A stretch of 64,000 nucleotides of DNA from the NCBI GenBank assembly GCA_958403205.1, contig CATXWM010000005.1:34924-98923 (forward strand), written 5' to 3'. The notes beneath the pieces were generated by a model. That model saw only the letters and a list, made by a program, of their open reading frames with translations, was not told the origin of the DNA and did not search any database. The stretch comes from an uncultured Collinsella sp. (lineage in GTDB: Bacteria > Actinomycetota > Coriobacteriia > Coriobacteriales > Coriobacteriaceae). Shown piece by piece: positions 52,292 through 62,647 of the stretch; position 1 is the stretch's first letter, and each line of letters starts with the position of its first letter. The position numbers and the translations under genes were made by a program.

Positions 52292-52308
52292 ATGTCATAC
52301 GTTTACAT
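52292..52308 (-). promoter_or_regulatory. Candidate autoregulatory LacI operator
   Basis: ATGTCATACGTTTACAT, 20 bp upstream of the LacI start, with the same TGTCANACGTTT core as the sites at 51128-51159. Confidence 0.5.
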
Positions 52309-52452
52309 ACGAACAAAGCATACCCCAACAAGAGCGGGAAGACGGTAACAGTACAAGTAAGTAAACGACTCATCCAAATAATTAGGAGAGTTCCGCCTAA
52401 AGGGTGACTACACAGGACCCCCGCCGGGGCTGTTTGGGCTACCTCCCAAAAC

Positions 52453-52519
52453 ATTCCGCAGGACGCAAAGAGGCTCGCCGCACGAAGTGCGCAGCGAGCC
52501 TCTTTGCATGTCCGAGGAC
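52453..52519 (-). repeat. Family A hairpin, copy A4 (distal of tandem pair)
   Basis: Motifs ATTCCGCAGGAC (52453-52464) and ATGTCCGAGGAC (52508-52519) bracket a perfect 14-bp stem, 52465-52478 with 52494-52507 (GCAAAGAGGCTCGC). The long outer arms of the other copies are not maintained here. Same orientation as copy A5, i.e. downstream of grcA. Confidence 0.65.
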
Positions 52520-52539
52520 ACCAATTTAATTTAGCGTGG

Positions 52540-52690
52540 TTCCCTAAAGGACGACAACGCAGGAGACCCGGCAAGGCCGGGAGCACTTTGTCTCGCAAAC
52601 ATTCCGCAGCCGCGAAGCGGCGAGGACGTTTGAGAGGCAAAGTGCGTAGGCCTTACCGGGTCTCCGGTGGGAGTTGAGTCCCTTTAGAAC
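52540..52690 (-). repeat. Family A long hairpin, copy A5 (grcA 3' end)
   Basis: Main arms 52562-52600 and 52628-52665 pair over about 36 positions (GGAGACCCGGCAAGGCC...). The core is minimal: ATTCCGCAG, a 4-bp stem CCGC-GAA-GCGG, then CGAGGAC. Looser outer complementarity (TAAAGGGAC-type) reaches the grcA stop at 52684-52686. Confidence 0.65.
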
Positions 52691-52935
52691 TTGTCGTGGA
52701 AGGTACGCGCAATGACCTCGTCCTGCTGCTCCTTGGTGAGCGTGTGGAAGTTCACGGCGTAGCCGGAAACGCGGATGGTCAGCTGCGGGTACTTCTCGGG
52801 GTGAGCCTGAGCGTCGAGCAGCGTCTCACGGTTGAAGACGTTGATGTTCAGGTGGTGGCCACCCTTCTCGGCGTAAGCGTCGAGCATGTGGACCAGGTTA
52901 TCGGCCTGGGTCTCGGAAACTTCAGAAACCTTCAT
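52684..52935 (-). CDS. grcA: Separate glycyl-radical domain of pyruvate formate-lyase (GrcA/YfiD-like)
   Basis: 83 residues from the ATG at 52933-52935 after AAGGAGACAC; upstream in-frame codons cross a hairpin. The radical site is RVSGYAVNF with Gly58, and the chain ends TKEQQDEVIARTFHDKF, as pyruvate formate-lyase does. It matches the last 75-80 residues of E. coli PflB. The catalytic subunit encoded immediately upstream stops just before this segment, so 683+83 residues together equal one normal enzyme. It therefore looks like an essential subunit rather than a spare repair cofactor. Confidence 0.9.
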   Translation of the reverse strand: MKVSEVSETQADNLVHMLDAYAEKGGHHLNINVFNRETLLDAQAHPEKYPQLTIRVSGYAVNFHTLTKEQQDEVIARTFHDKF

Positions 52936-52958
52936 AATGTGTCTCCTTCGATTAATAG

Positions 52959-52978
52959 GCGCCGGCCGAAACCGGCGC
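52959..52978 (-). promoter_or_regulatory. Intercistronic hairpin between pflB and grcA
   Basis: GCGCCGG and CCGGCGC arms with a CCGAAA loop, 23 bp upstream of the grcA ATG. With the hairpin at 52995-53019 it may set the ratio of the two subunits. Confidence 0.5.
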
Positions 52979-52994
52979 ACTAATCAGTAATCGT

Positions 52995-53019
52995 TATTGT
53001 TAGTATAGCACTAACAATA
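52995..53019 (-). promoter_or_regulatory. AT-rich intercistronic palindrome at the pflB 3' end
   Basis: TATTGTTAGT and ACTAACAATA with a 5-nt loop, one base past the pflB stop. It could be a processing site or partial terminator. Confidence 0.5.
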
Positions 53020-53020
53020 G

Positions 53021-55072
<2,052 letters not shown>

Positions 55073-55539
55073 TGTGTAACCACGCTCCTAGTTACGTGTA
55101 ATGCGGCGCTCTCTCACACCGCTGCTTATTGAATTCTTGAATGTTCGGCTTGCACTACCGGCTTCTTCCGTTCTTCACCACACGTCGGTGCAGGGAAAAA
55201 CGTTTGTCCACCTTGGAACTACAACCCAAAACCCAAGATTTCACCCGTCTGAGAAGGATAACATAGCGACCCTCTCCATCTGGGCTGTTATATGTTTCTT
55301 TTTTTATATCATAAAGGCGTTTTTTACAAACCCGCAGGAAATGCGAGCGCGAACAACTACCGTTCACCGATTTGTATGTTATTTTTCCTTGCCTTTGTAC
55401 GACGTTCGCTCTAGCTGTTATGCCAGCTTTAGCAGGGTAAAGTGTCCCAGAGACCCTACAGAAACTGCAGGGCGGCCACGGGATCCCCCGTGGCCGCCCT
55501 GTGGCGTAGCTAGTTTTTAGCTTTGATTGCCGCTTGGCA
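55073..55539. other. Region between kdgT and pflB
   Basis: 467 bp. The pflB-proximal part is AT-rich (for example around 55290-55340) and probably contains the pflB promoter, but I cannot place -35/-10 boxes with confidence. The kdgT-proximal end has the hairpin at 55468-55501. A minus-strand frame over 55155-55601 is not a gene: it crosses that hairpin and kdgT. Confidence 0.5.
55468..55501 (-). terminator. Perfect 15-bp hairpin after kdgT
   Basis: CAGGGCGGCCACGGG with its exact complement and a 4-nt loop, 38 bp past the kdgT stop. The T-run is poor. Confidence 0.65.
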
Positions 55540-56559
55540 TTAGGCGGCTGCGGCGGCCTTGTCGGTCGTTGTCTTGCTATCACCGTTGCCCTGGCCCTCA
55601 AAATGCTTGTAGCACCAGCTGGTGACCAGCGGGGTCAAAATAGCCGTCACGATTGCGCAGGCAGCAACCTGTGCCGTAGCCGTCGCGAGCACCGCACCGC
55701 CGTACAAGGCCTCGTTGACGCTTGCCATGGCAGCAGGCGTGGCCACATTGGCTCCGGCGCAGCTCGAAATGGCCGCACCTGCGACACCCGTACCGCCCGT
55801 GAGCTTATCGACCGCGATGACGGGAATTGCAAAGACCACCGAGCAGATCACACCGAGCAGAATACCGGGGAGACCGCCATTAATGAGCTGGGCAAAGGTC
55901 ATGGTCGAGCCCATGGCAAAGAAGACGAGCACGATGATGGCGGAAAGTGCCGGTGCCATCATCTTCTTAAAGCTGGGGAACAGGTTACCCAGAATAATGC
56001 CGACGACGATCGGCAGGATGGCGCCCACGAGCGACCAGCCGATCGGAGCCTGACCGGCAGCGCCGAGCACGATCATCGTGACCGGAGGGCCGACAACCAG
56101 CGTGGTGATGGCGACGGCGCCACGCTCGGCCTCATTGCCCATGGTGCCCATCAGACCAGCGTACATAGCGTTGTTGGCGCCGGTGCAAGCCGCCAGCATC
56201 ACCATGGCAGAGATGCCAAACAGGTTGTCGTTGAACACATAAAGGATGAGCAGCGACACGGCAACGACCACGATTTGCTTGACGGCGATGATGATGGCAC
56301 CGCGGGCAGCGGCGGCAGGAGCACTCTTAAACGAAATCGTCGTACCGACGATAAGCAAAAAAGCGCCCACGAGCGGGCCTGCACCCTGCTGGGTCATGCC
56401 AAGCGTAAAGCTGCCGAGCGTTTTGAACAGGTCAGGGAACAGCGTGTTGAGCAGGCAGCCCAACAAAAGCGGCACCAAAATATTGGCACCCGGGATGGAA
56501 GACATCTTAAAGAACGGCTCCTTTGCCGCCGGCGCCTCCACCGCAGTCGATTCACTCAT
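55540..56559 (-). CDS. 2-keto-3-deoxygluconate permease (KdgT family)
   Basis: 339 residues from the ATG at 56557-56559 after AAAGGAG. About ten hydrophobic helices are visible. Family features include SIPGANILVPLLLGCLLNTLFP at the N-terminus, AACTGANNAMYAGLMGTMG and GAAISSCAGANVATPAA. KdgT imports 2-keto-3-deoxygluconate or related uronate products by proton symport. The SDR gene directly upstream (108-bp gap) may encode the matching dehydrogenase, as in KduD-KdgT pairings. Confidence 0.85.
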   Translation of the reverse strand: MSESTAVEAPAAKEPFFKMSSIPGANILVPLLLGCLLNTLFPDLFKTLGSFTLGMTQQGAGPLVGAFLLIVGTTISFKSAPAAAARGAIIIAVKQIVVVAVSLLILYVFNDNLFGISAMVMLAACTGANNAMYAGLMGTMGNEAERGAVAITTLVVGPPVTMIVLGAAGQAPIGWSLVGAILPIVVGIILGNLFPSFKKMMAPALSAIIVLVFFAMGSTMTFAQLINGGLPGILLGVICSVVFAIPVIAVDKLTGGTGVAGAAISSCAGANVATPAAMASVNEALYGGAVLATATAQVAACAIVTAILTPLVTSWCYKHFEGQGNGDSKTTTDKAAAAA

Positions 56560-56616
56560 ATATATCTCCTTTGGATGCATGCGAATCGTAGCCGCACGCG
56601 CCTATGTCAGAAAGAA

Positions 56617-56648
56617 GGCGACGGTCCCGAGTCGCAGGGGCCGTCGCC
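56617..56648 (-). terminator. Hairpin between the SDR and kdgT genes
   Basis: GGCGACGG and CCGTCGCC arms plus an inner CCC/GGG pair. It lies 20 bp past the SDR stop, so read-through into kdgT may be reduced. Confidence 0.6.
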
Positions 56649-56667
56649 GAATAATCGTCGTGGGGTA

Positions 56668-57417
56668 TTACCCGTCCAGGACGATGCCGCCGTCGCAGTC
56701 ACCAATCTCGCCGTTCACGAAGCTGGCGAGGTCGGAAGCGAAGAACAGCACCATCTGCGCAGGCTCGCTGGCCTGGGCGGCGCGGCCCAGAGGGATACCG
56801 TTGATGATGCGCTGAGAGTTCTCGTCAGAGAGAATCGAGGTCATATCGGTCAACGTGAGCGACGGGCACACGGCGTTGCAGCGGACGCCGAACTTGCCGC
56901 CTTCCTTGGCGACTGCCTTGGTCAGACCGTTAACACCGGCCTTGGAGCTGGCGTAGGCGGCTGTGCCGAGCAGGCCGCCACCAATTTTGCCCGCAACGGA
57001 ACTCACGTTGACGATAGTGCCGGCATGGGCCGCCTTAAAGTGCGGGTACACGGCGTTCATCATAGTGAAGGTACCGTTGAGGTTGATGTCGATGGTGCGA
57101 CGCCACTCGGTGTCATCGATCTCGTCGAACTTCTTGGTGCTGATGACGCCAGCGCAGTTGATCAGGATGTTGGTTTGCGGCAGGTCCGTAAAAATCTGCT
57201 CGACGGTCTCGCGCGCCTTGGGCGCATCGGCAACATCGAGCTGATAGAACTTGTTGCCCTCGCCAAGCTCGGCCACAGCGGCCTCGCCCTTAGCAGCGTT
57301 CCTTGCGATGAGCGCGACGTGTCCGCCGCCCGCAACGATACCCTTGGCGATCTCGAGGCCAATGCCCTGAGTGCCACCGGTAACGATCGCTGTTTTACCC
57401 GTGAAGTCAAATGCCAT
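56668..57417 (-). CDS. Short-chain dehydrogenase/reductase
   Basis: 249 residues from the ATG at 57415-57417; the frame runs 39 codons further without a site. The cofactor motif is TGGTQGIGLEIA, the catalytic Ser is in NVSSVAG, and Tyr/Lys in AYASSKAG. This is a classical SDR of 250 residues. Given the kdgT neighbour, a uronate-pathway dehydrogenase such as 2-dehydro-3-deoxy-gluconate 5-dehydrogenase (KduD) is the favoured guess, but other sugar or acyl substrates are possible. Confidence 0.85.
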   Translation of the reverse strand: MAFDFTGKTAIVTGGTQGIGLEIAKGIVAGGGHVALIARNAAKGEAAVAELGEGNKFYQLDVADAPKARETVEQIFTDLPQTNILINCAGVISTKKFDEIDDTEWRRTIDINLNGTFTMMNAVYPHFKAAHAGTIVNVSSVAGKIGGGLLGTAAYASSKAGVNGLTKAVAKEGGKFGVRCNAVCPSLTLTDMTSILSDENSQRIINGIPLGRAAQASEPAQMVLFFASDLASFVNGEIGDCDGGIVLDG

Positions 57418-57637
57418 GACTCCATCCCCCTTTATGTAAGGTGTCTCCTTGCGGGAAGTTGGAGCATCGCACGTGGCGATTATATGAGTCCCAGTCGTCA
57501 TGGTGGTGACAACTCCTCGCCTAACCGCGGGCATGATAGTTCTTTGAAACGCTTTAGCAATTGAATGATTTTAAGTCTTAATGAGCTCTTAATATTGCCC
57601 ACTGTATGAGGCCCGCGTATGGGGGTATCATCTTTCA

Positions 57638-57670
57638 CCGAAAATAGTTTCTAGTGTTAGGGGTTTTCGG
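57638..57670 (+). promoter_or_regulatory. Inverted repeat touching the MarR start codon
   Basis: CCGAAAA and TTTTCGG arms 19 nt apart, the right arm ending on the first base of the GTG. It could be an autoregulatory operator or a translation-limiting stem. Confidence 0.3.
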
Positions 57671-58119
57671 TGGAAGATACCGATTTCCGTGAACTTGGGC
57701 GCCAGCTCCTTACCGAGTTCGGCAGCATGCATCAGCGCATTTCGCGCTTTGCGGACAAAGCCCTCGGCGGCGAGATGGCCGTCATGCGCGCCCTCATACT
57801 CGCCGGCGGTTCGCTCACGCCGAGCGAACTCGCTGATCGCGCCTGGGTCTCGAGTGCCCGCATCGCCAATATCCTACGCGCTCTCGAAGCCAAGGGCTGG
57901 GTCGAGCGCGAGCACTCAAAGACCGACCGTCGTCGCGTGCACGTCACGGTGACCGACAAAGGATTCCAGGATCTCGAAATCAAACGTCGGGAATTCGAGA
58001 ACCGCACCGCGGCTTTCCTCGAGCAGCTCGGCGAAACAGATACCCAAGAGATGGTGCGTCTTCTAAGGCGTGCCAACGAAATTATCGACCGTAATCAAGA
58101 AAGGAGAGATGCCGAGTGA
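57670..58119 (+). CDS. MarR-family transcriptional regulator
   Basis: 149 residues with a GTG start. The winged helix covers about 40-105 (LTPSELADRAWVSSARIANILRALEAKGWVER and DRRRVHVTVTDKG). MarR proteins usually repress the adjacent transporter and respond to small aromatic or drug-like ligands. Its stop overlaps the GTG start of the first ABC exporter gene by 4 bp, so the three genes form one operon under its probable control. Confidence 0.92.
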   Translation: MEDTDFRELGRQLLTEFGSMHQRISRFADKALGGEMAVMRALILAGGSLTPSELADRAWVSSARIANILRALEAKGWVEREHSKTDRRRVHVTVTDKGFQDLEIKRREFENRTAAFLEQLGETDTQEMVRLLRRANEIIDRNQERRDAE

Positions 58120-60482
58120 GGATTCTCAAGCTCTTTAAAAAGCATATCCTGGCACTGTTCGCAGCTATCGTGCTTATCGTAATCAGCTGCAACGCCGATC
58201 TGGCGCTGCCTACCTATATGAGTGACATCGTCGACGTGGGCGTGCAGCAAGGCGGCATCGCCTCGCCCGTGCCCGACACCATTCGCGCCGAATCGTTCGA
58301 TGACCTCGAACTCTTTATGAGCGCCAAGGACGCCAAGGCCGTGGAGGCCGTGTTTAGCAAGGCTGACAAAAACGGCATTCGAACGTACAAGGGCACCGAG
58401 GAAGAGCGTGCCGATGGAGGCAAGATTGCCGACATTATGAGCCTGCCCGAGACTGTCGTTCTTTCGCTCAACCAGGGCATCGACGCCGGCTCCATGGGCG
58501 ACATGATGGGCTCGTCCGGCGAGAAAGACGACAACGCTGCCCAGGCCATGCCCACCCCCGAGCAAATGGCAGCGATGACGCCTGAGCAGCTCGCCGAGAT
58601 GCAGCAGAAGGCCGCAGCGGCGCAGAACATGCAAAAGCAGATTGATGCCGACGGTGGCAAGATCACCATGAAGAGCCTGCGTCTAGGTATCGAGGGCGAT
58701 CTGGTAGACCAAAGCAAGCTCGTCGAGGGCGCCAACCAAATGGCGGACAAAATGGGCTCCATGTCGGGCTCCATCGTCACCCAGCGCGCCGTGAGCTATG
58801 TACAGGACGAGTACAAGGCACAGGGCATCGACCCCGCCGACGTGCAGAACGCCTACCTGAGCCGCATGGCGACCACGATGTTTGGGCTGTGCCTGGTATC
58901 GCTCGTCGCCACCATCCTGACCGGTGCCGTGGCGTCGCGCACCGCCTGCTCCATCGCCCGCGACCTGCGCCGCGAGACCTACAACAAGGTTATGCACTTC
59001 TCGCCGGCCGAAGTGGGCAAGTTTAGCCAGGCCTCGCTCATCACCCGCTGCACCAACGACATTCAGCAGATCCAGATGGCCGCAACCCTGTTTATCCGCA
59101 TGTGCCTGATGGCCCCCGTCATGGGCATCGTCGCCGTCATGCGCGTCCTGGCCAACCACACCGGCCTGGAGTGGACCATCGCTGTGGCCATCATCGCGGT
59201 TTCGGCCGTCGTCGGCGTGCTCATGGGCCTCACCATGCCCAAGTTCAAAAAGATGCAAAGCTTTGTTGACCGCGTGAACCTTACCGCCCGCGAGCTGCTC
59301 GACGGCCTGATGCCCATCCGCTCGTTCAACCGCGAGGAGCATGAGCTCGAGCGTTTTGACAAGGCTTCGCTCGACCTAATGACCACGCAGCTCTACACCA
59401 ACCGCGCCATGAGCTTTATGATGCCGCTCATGATGCTCGTCATGAACTGCATCACCGTGCTTATCGTCTGGTTTGGCGCGCAGGGCGTGTCCGACGGCGT
59501 GATGCAGGTCGGCAACATGATGGCGTTTATCTCTTACACCATGCAGATCGTCATGGCGTTTATGATCCTCACCATGGTTTCGGTCATCCTGCCCCGTGCC
59601 GAGGTCGCAGCCGAGCGCGTGGAAGAGGTCATCACTTGCCCCACGAGCATCAACGACCCCGTCTCGCCCAAACTGCCCGCGGCCAGCGCGCCGCGCGGCA
59701 AGCTCACCTTCCGCGACGTGAGCTTCCAGTATCCCGATGCCCGCGCCGACGTCATCAGCGGCGTGAACTTCACCACGCATGCCGGCCAGATGCTCGGCAT
59801 CATTGGCTCCACGGGTTCGGGCAAGTCTACGCTCGTGCAGTTGATTCCGCGCCTGTACGACGTCACGGGCGGCAGCATTTCGCTCGACGGCATCGATGTG
59901 CGCGACATGACCCTTTCCGAGCTGCGCCGCCGCATTGGTTACATCCCGCAGCAGGGGCGTCTGTTCTCGGGCACCGTCGAGAGCAACCTCAAGTTTGCCG
60001 GCGACATGGTGAGTGACGAGGATATGCGCCAGGCAGCACGCGTCGCCCAGGCGGAGGACTTTATCGCCGAGCGCGAGGACGGGTACGACTCCCCCATTAG
60101 CCAGGGCGGCTCCAATGTCTCGGGCGGTCAGCGTCAGCGCCTGGCCATCGCCCGCGCCTTGGCCAAGAAGCCCGAGGTCGTGGTTTTCGATGATTCGTTT
60201 AGCGCCCTCGACTACAAGACCGACGCGCGCCTGCGCGAGGAGCTGGCCAAAAACGTTACCGACGCCGCACTCGTGGTCGTGGCCCAGCGCATTGCGACCA
60301 TCATGCACGCCGACCAGATCATCGTGCTCGACGACGGCCACGTAGTGGGCACCGGCACGCACGAGGAGCTGCTGCGCAGCTGCCCGGCGTACCTGGAGAT
60401 CGCACAGTCGCAGCTTTCCGCCGAGGAGCTGGGGCTTACCCAAGAAGAGATTGCAGCCGTTATGGAAGGAGGCGAGCGCTAA
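58116..60482 (+). CDS. ABC exporter half-transporter A with 200-residue extracytoplasmic insertion and degenerate ATPase
   Basis: 788 residues against about 580 for a standard fused exporter half. The first membrane helix lies at 10-32 and the second near 250-272. Between them is an extra ~200-residue hydrophilic domain, rich in Met, Gln and Ala (PEQMAAMTPEQLAEMQQKAA). The nucleotide-binding domain has Walker A GSTGSGKST and signature VSGGQRQR. The Walker B end reads VVVFDDSFSALD, with Asp replacing the catalytic Glu, so this site is probably inactive. It pairs with the next gene as a heterodimer (BmrCD-like). The GTG start follows AAGGAGAG. Confidence 0.9.
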   Translation: MRILKLFKKHILALFAAIVLIVISCNADLALPTYMSDIVDVGVQQGGIASPVPDTIRAESFDDLELFMSAKDAKAVEAVFSKADKNGIRTYKGTEEERADGGKIADIMSLPETVVLSLNQGIDAGSMGDMMGSSGEKDDNAAQAMPTPEQMAAMTPEQLAEMQQKAAAAQNMQKQIDADGGKITMKSLRLGIEGDLVDQSKLVEGANQMADKMGSMSGSIVTQRAVSYVQDEYKAQGIDPADVQNAYLSRMATTMFGLCLVSLVATILTGAVASRTACSIARDLRRETYNKVMHFSPAEVGKFSQASLITRCTNDIQQIQMAATLFIRMCLMAPVMGIVAVMRVLANHTGLEWTIAVAIIAVSAVVGVLMGLTMPKFKKMQSFVDRVNLTARELLDGLMPIRSFNREEHELERFDKASLDLMTTQLYTNRAMSFMMPLMMLVMNCITVLIVWFGAQGVSDGVMQVGNMMAFISYTMQIVMAFMILTMVSVILPRAEVAAERVEEVITCPTSINDPVSPKLPAASAPRGKLTFRDVSFQYPDARADVISGVNFTTHAGQMLGIIGSTGSGKSTLVQLIPRLYDVTGGSISLDGIDVRDMTLSELRRRIGYIPQQGRLFSGTVESNLKFAGDMVSDEDMRQAARVAQAEDFIAEREDGYDSPISQGGSNVSGGQRQRLAIARALAKKPEVVVFDDSFSALDYKTDARLREELAKNVTDAALVVVAQRIATIMHADQIIVLDDGHVVGTGTHEELLRSCPAYLEIAQSQLSAEELGLTQEEIAAVMEGGER

Positions 60483-62338
60483 TGGCAGACGAGACCAAGA
60501 CTCAGATTCCCAAGCCCACCCGCCAGCGTGGTCCCATGGGCCGCATGGGCGGCATGCGTCGCGGCGAAAAGGCCAAGGACTTTAAGGGCACCATGAGGCA
60601 GCTGCTCGGCTATATCGGCCAGCACAAGATTGCCGTGTTTACCGCCGTCGCCTTTGCCGTGTGCTCGGTCATCTTTAACATTGTGGGGCCCAAGGTGCTC
60701 GGCCAGGTTACCACCAAACTGTTCGAGGGCTTGGTTGCCAAGGTCAACGGCACCGGCGATGTCGACTTTGCCTGGATTGCCAAGACGCTCGGCTTTTTGC
60801 TCTGCCTGTATCTGGCGAGCTCTATCTGCAGTCTAATCCAGGGCTGGCTCATGACCGGCGTCACGCAAAAGATCTGCTACCGAATGCGCAAGGAGATCGC
60901 CGCCAAGATTGCCGTCGTGCCGATGAGCTACTTTAACGGACACAGCAAGGGCGACGTGCTCAGTCGCATCACCAACGACGTCGATACGCTCGGCCAGTCG
61001 CTCAACCAGAGCGTGACCCAGCTCATCACGTCGGTGACGCAGATTATCGGCGTGCTCGTCATGATGCTGTCGATCAGCCTGCCGCTCACCGGCGTCACCG
61101 TGCTCACGCTGCCGGCCGCCGCGATTATCTTGATGGTGATGATTCACTTCTCGCAGCCGTACTTCCGCGAGCAGCAGCAGGTTCTGGGCGCCGTCAACGG
61201 CATCATCGAGGAGGACTTTGCCGGCCAGAACGTCATCCAGGTGTTCGACCGCGCCGAGGCCTCGATCGAGGAATTCGACCGCCAAAACGACCGCCTCTTT
61301 ATTAGTGGCTGGCGCTCGCAGTTCCTGTCGGGCCTGATGATGCCGCTCATGAGTTTGGTGGGCAACATGGGCTACGTGGGCGTCGTCGTGGTGGGCGCGC
61401 AACTCGCGCTGACCGGCAATGCCACGCCCGGCGACATCCAGAGCTTTATCCAGTACGTTCGCAACTTTACGCAACCCGTGCAGCAGCTGGGCAACGTGAG
61501 CAACACGATGCAGTCGATGGCCGCCGCAACCGAGCGCGTCTTTGAGTTCCTGGCCGCGCCCGAGGAGGAGCAGAAGGCCGACGCGCAGATTCCCGAGAAG
61601 CGCCCTGGCCACGTGGAATTTGACCATGTCAAGTTTGGCTACACGCCCGACAAGACCATCATCCACGACTTTAGCTGCGAGGCTAAGCCCGGCCAGACCA
61701 TCGCCATCGTCGGCCCCACCGGCGCCGGCAAGACCACGCTCATCAAGTTGCTGCAACGCTTTTACGATGTGGAAGGCGGCTCGCTGCGCGTCGAGGGCGT
61801 CGACGTGCGCGATTGGGACCGCGCGGCGCTGCGCGGCGAGTTTGCCATGGTGCTGCAGGATACCTGGCTGTTTAACGGCACCATCCGCGAGAACATCCGC
61901 TACGGACGCCCCGATGCGAGCGATGCCGAGGTCGAAGCCGCCGCACGCGCCGCACGCTGCGACCACTTTATCCATACGCTCGCCGGCGGCTACGACTTTA
62001 TGATTAACGAGGAGGGCACCAACCTGTCGCAGGGCCAGCGCCAGCTCGTGACCATCGCCCGTGCCATTTTGGCCGACCGCCCGGCGCTGATTCTGGACGA
62101 GGCGACTTCCAACGTTGACACTCGTACCGAGGAGCTTATTCAGCGCGCCATGGATGCACTGATGCAGGGCCGTACCAGCTTTGTCATCGCGCACCGCCTG
62201 TCCACGATCCGCAACGCCGACGTGATCTTAGTAATTCGCGACGGCGACATCGTCGAGAAGGGCACGCACGACGAGCTGCTCGCCCAGGGCGGCTTCTACG
62301 CCGACCTGTACAACTCGCAGTTCGACGAGGCGGCGTAA
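60482..62338 (+). CDS. ABC exporter half-transporter B (canonical ATPase)
   Basis: 618 residues. A basic N-terminal leader (QRGPMGRMGGMRRGEKAKDF) is followed by six membrane helices. The nucleotide-binding domain has Walker A GPTGAGKTT, signature LSQGQRQL and Walker B ALILDEATSNVD with the catalytic Glu. The ATG overlaps the previous stop by one base (TAATG). With half-transporter A it forms a heterodimeric multidrug- or peptide-type exporter. A terminator follows 32 bp after the stop. Confidence 0.92.
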   Translation: MADETKTQIPKPTRQRGPMGRMGGMRRGEKAKDFKGTMRQLLGYIGQHKIAVFTAVAFAVCSVIFNIVGPKVLGQVTTKLFEGLVAKVNGTGDVDFAWIAKTLGFLLCLYLASSICSLIQGWLMTGVTQKICYRMRKEIAAKIAVVPMSYFNGHSKGDVLSRITNDVDTLGQSLNQSVTQLITSVTQIIGVLVMMLSISLPLTGVTVLTLPAAAIILMVMIHFSQPYFREQQQVLGAVNGIIEEDFAGQNVIQVFDRAEASIEEFDRQNDRLFISGWRSQFLSGLMMPLMSLVGNMGYVGVVVVGAQLALTGNATPGDIQSFIQYVRNFTQPVQQLGNVSNTMQSMAAATERVFEFLAAPEEEQKADAQIPEKRPGHVEFDHVKFGYTPDKTIIHDFSCEAKPGQTIAIVGPTGAGKTTLIKLLQRFYDVEGGSLRVEGVDVRDWDRAALRGEFAMVLQDTWLFNGTIRENIRYGRPDASDAEVEAAARAARCDHFIHTLAGGYDFMINEEGTNLSQGQRQLVTIARAILADRPALILDEATSNVDTRTEELIQRAMDALMQGRTSFVIAHRLSTIRNADVILVIRDGDIVEKGTHDELLAQGGFYADLYNSQFDEAA

Positions 62339-62370
62339 ATTCTGCCGCAGGGAATGGATAATTCCCGAGA

Positions 62371-62406
62371 GCGGGGGCGCAGGACGACCTGCGCCCCCGC
62401 TTTTTT
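62371..62406 (+). terminator. Terminator of the MarR-ABC exporter operon
   Basis: GCGGGGGCGCAGG and its exact complement (13 bp) with an ACGA loop, then six T. Confidence 0.9.
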
Positions 62407-62496
62407 GCTCTGCGGCCCTCGGACCGCCTCCCCTAGGACCCGATTGACAACCCCTTTCCAAGCCCTGTGGCATCATTCCATTCCAGAGCCCGCCAA

Positions 62497-62547
62497 CGTT
62501 TCCCCAGATAAAACCTGCCAAAATAAACCTGTCCCTTTTTGGTAGGT
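62497..62547 (+). repeat. REP element, CCAGATAAAACCTGCC type, copy 3
   Basis: Nearly identical over 50 bp to the copy at 14691-14741, including the GTTTCCCCAGAT lead and the TTTTTGGTAGGT end. Confidence 0.75.
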
Positions 62548-62647
62548 TTCGGGGTGACAAGGGCTTGCACTTTAGCGTGCGACAGCGGATAATGCCGAGC
62601 ATTCGACAATACGCTTATTGCTCTTTCTATAGATTGAGGAGGCCCCT

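Larger units (their letters stand above)
52273..52683. other. Gene-free region between lacI and grcA
   Basis: 411 bp holding the LacI operator at 52292-52308 and two adjacent family A hairpins at 52453-52519 and 52540-52690. I see no coding frame with a ribosome site. Confidence 0.6.
62339..62647. other. Region between the ABC exporter and DAHP synthase genes
   Basis: 309 bp with the exporter terminator at 62371-62406 and a REP element at 62497-62547. The remaining 100 bp before the DAHP synthase start should hold its promoter; I see no T-box, riboswitch or leader peptide. Confidence 0.5.

Noticed and set aside
55155..55601. 148-codon minus-strand frame between kdgT and pflB
   Set aside because: It includes the kdgT terminator stem and the kdgT 3' end in another frame; a proline/arginine-rich artefact.
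62548..62647. T-box or aromatic amino-acid attenuator before DAHP synthase
   Set aside because: Looked for a T-box consensus, Trp/Phe/Tyr-rich leader or paired terminator/antiterminator and found none.
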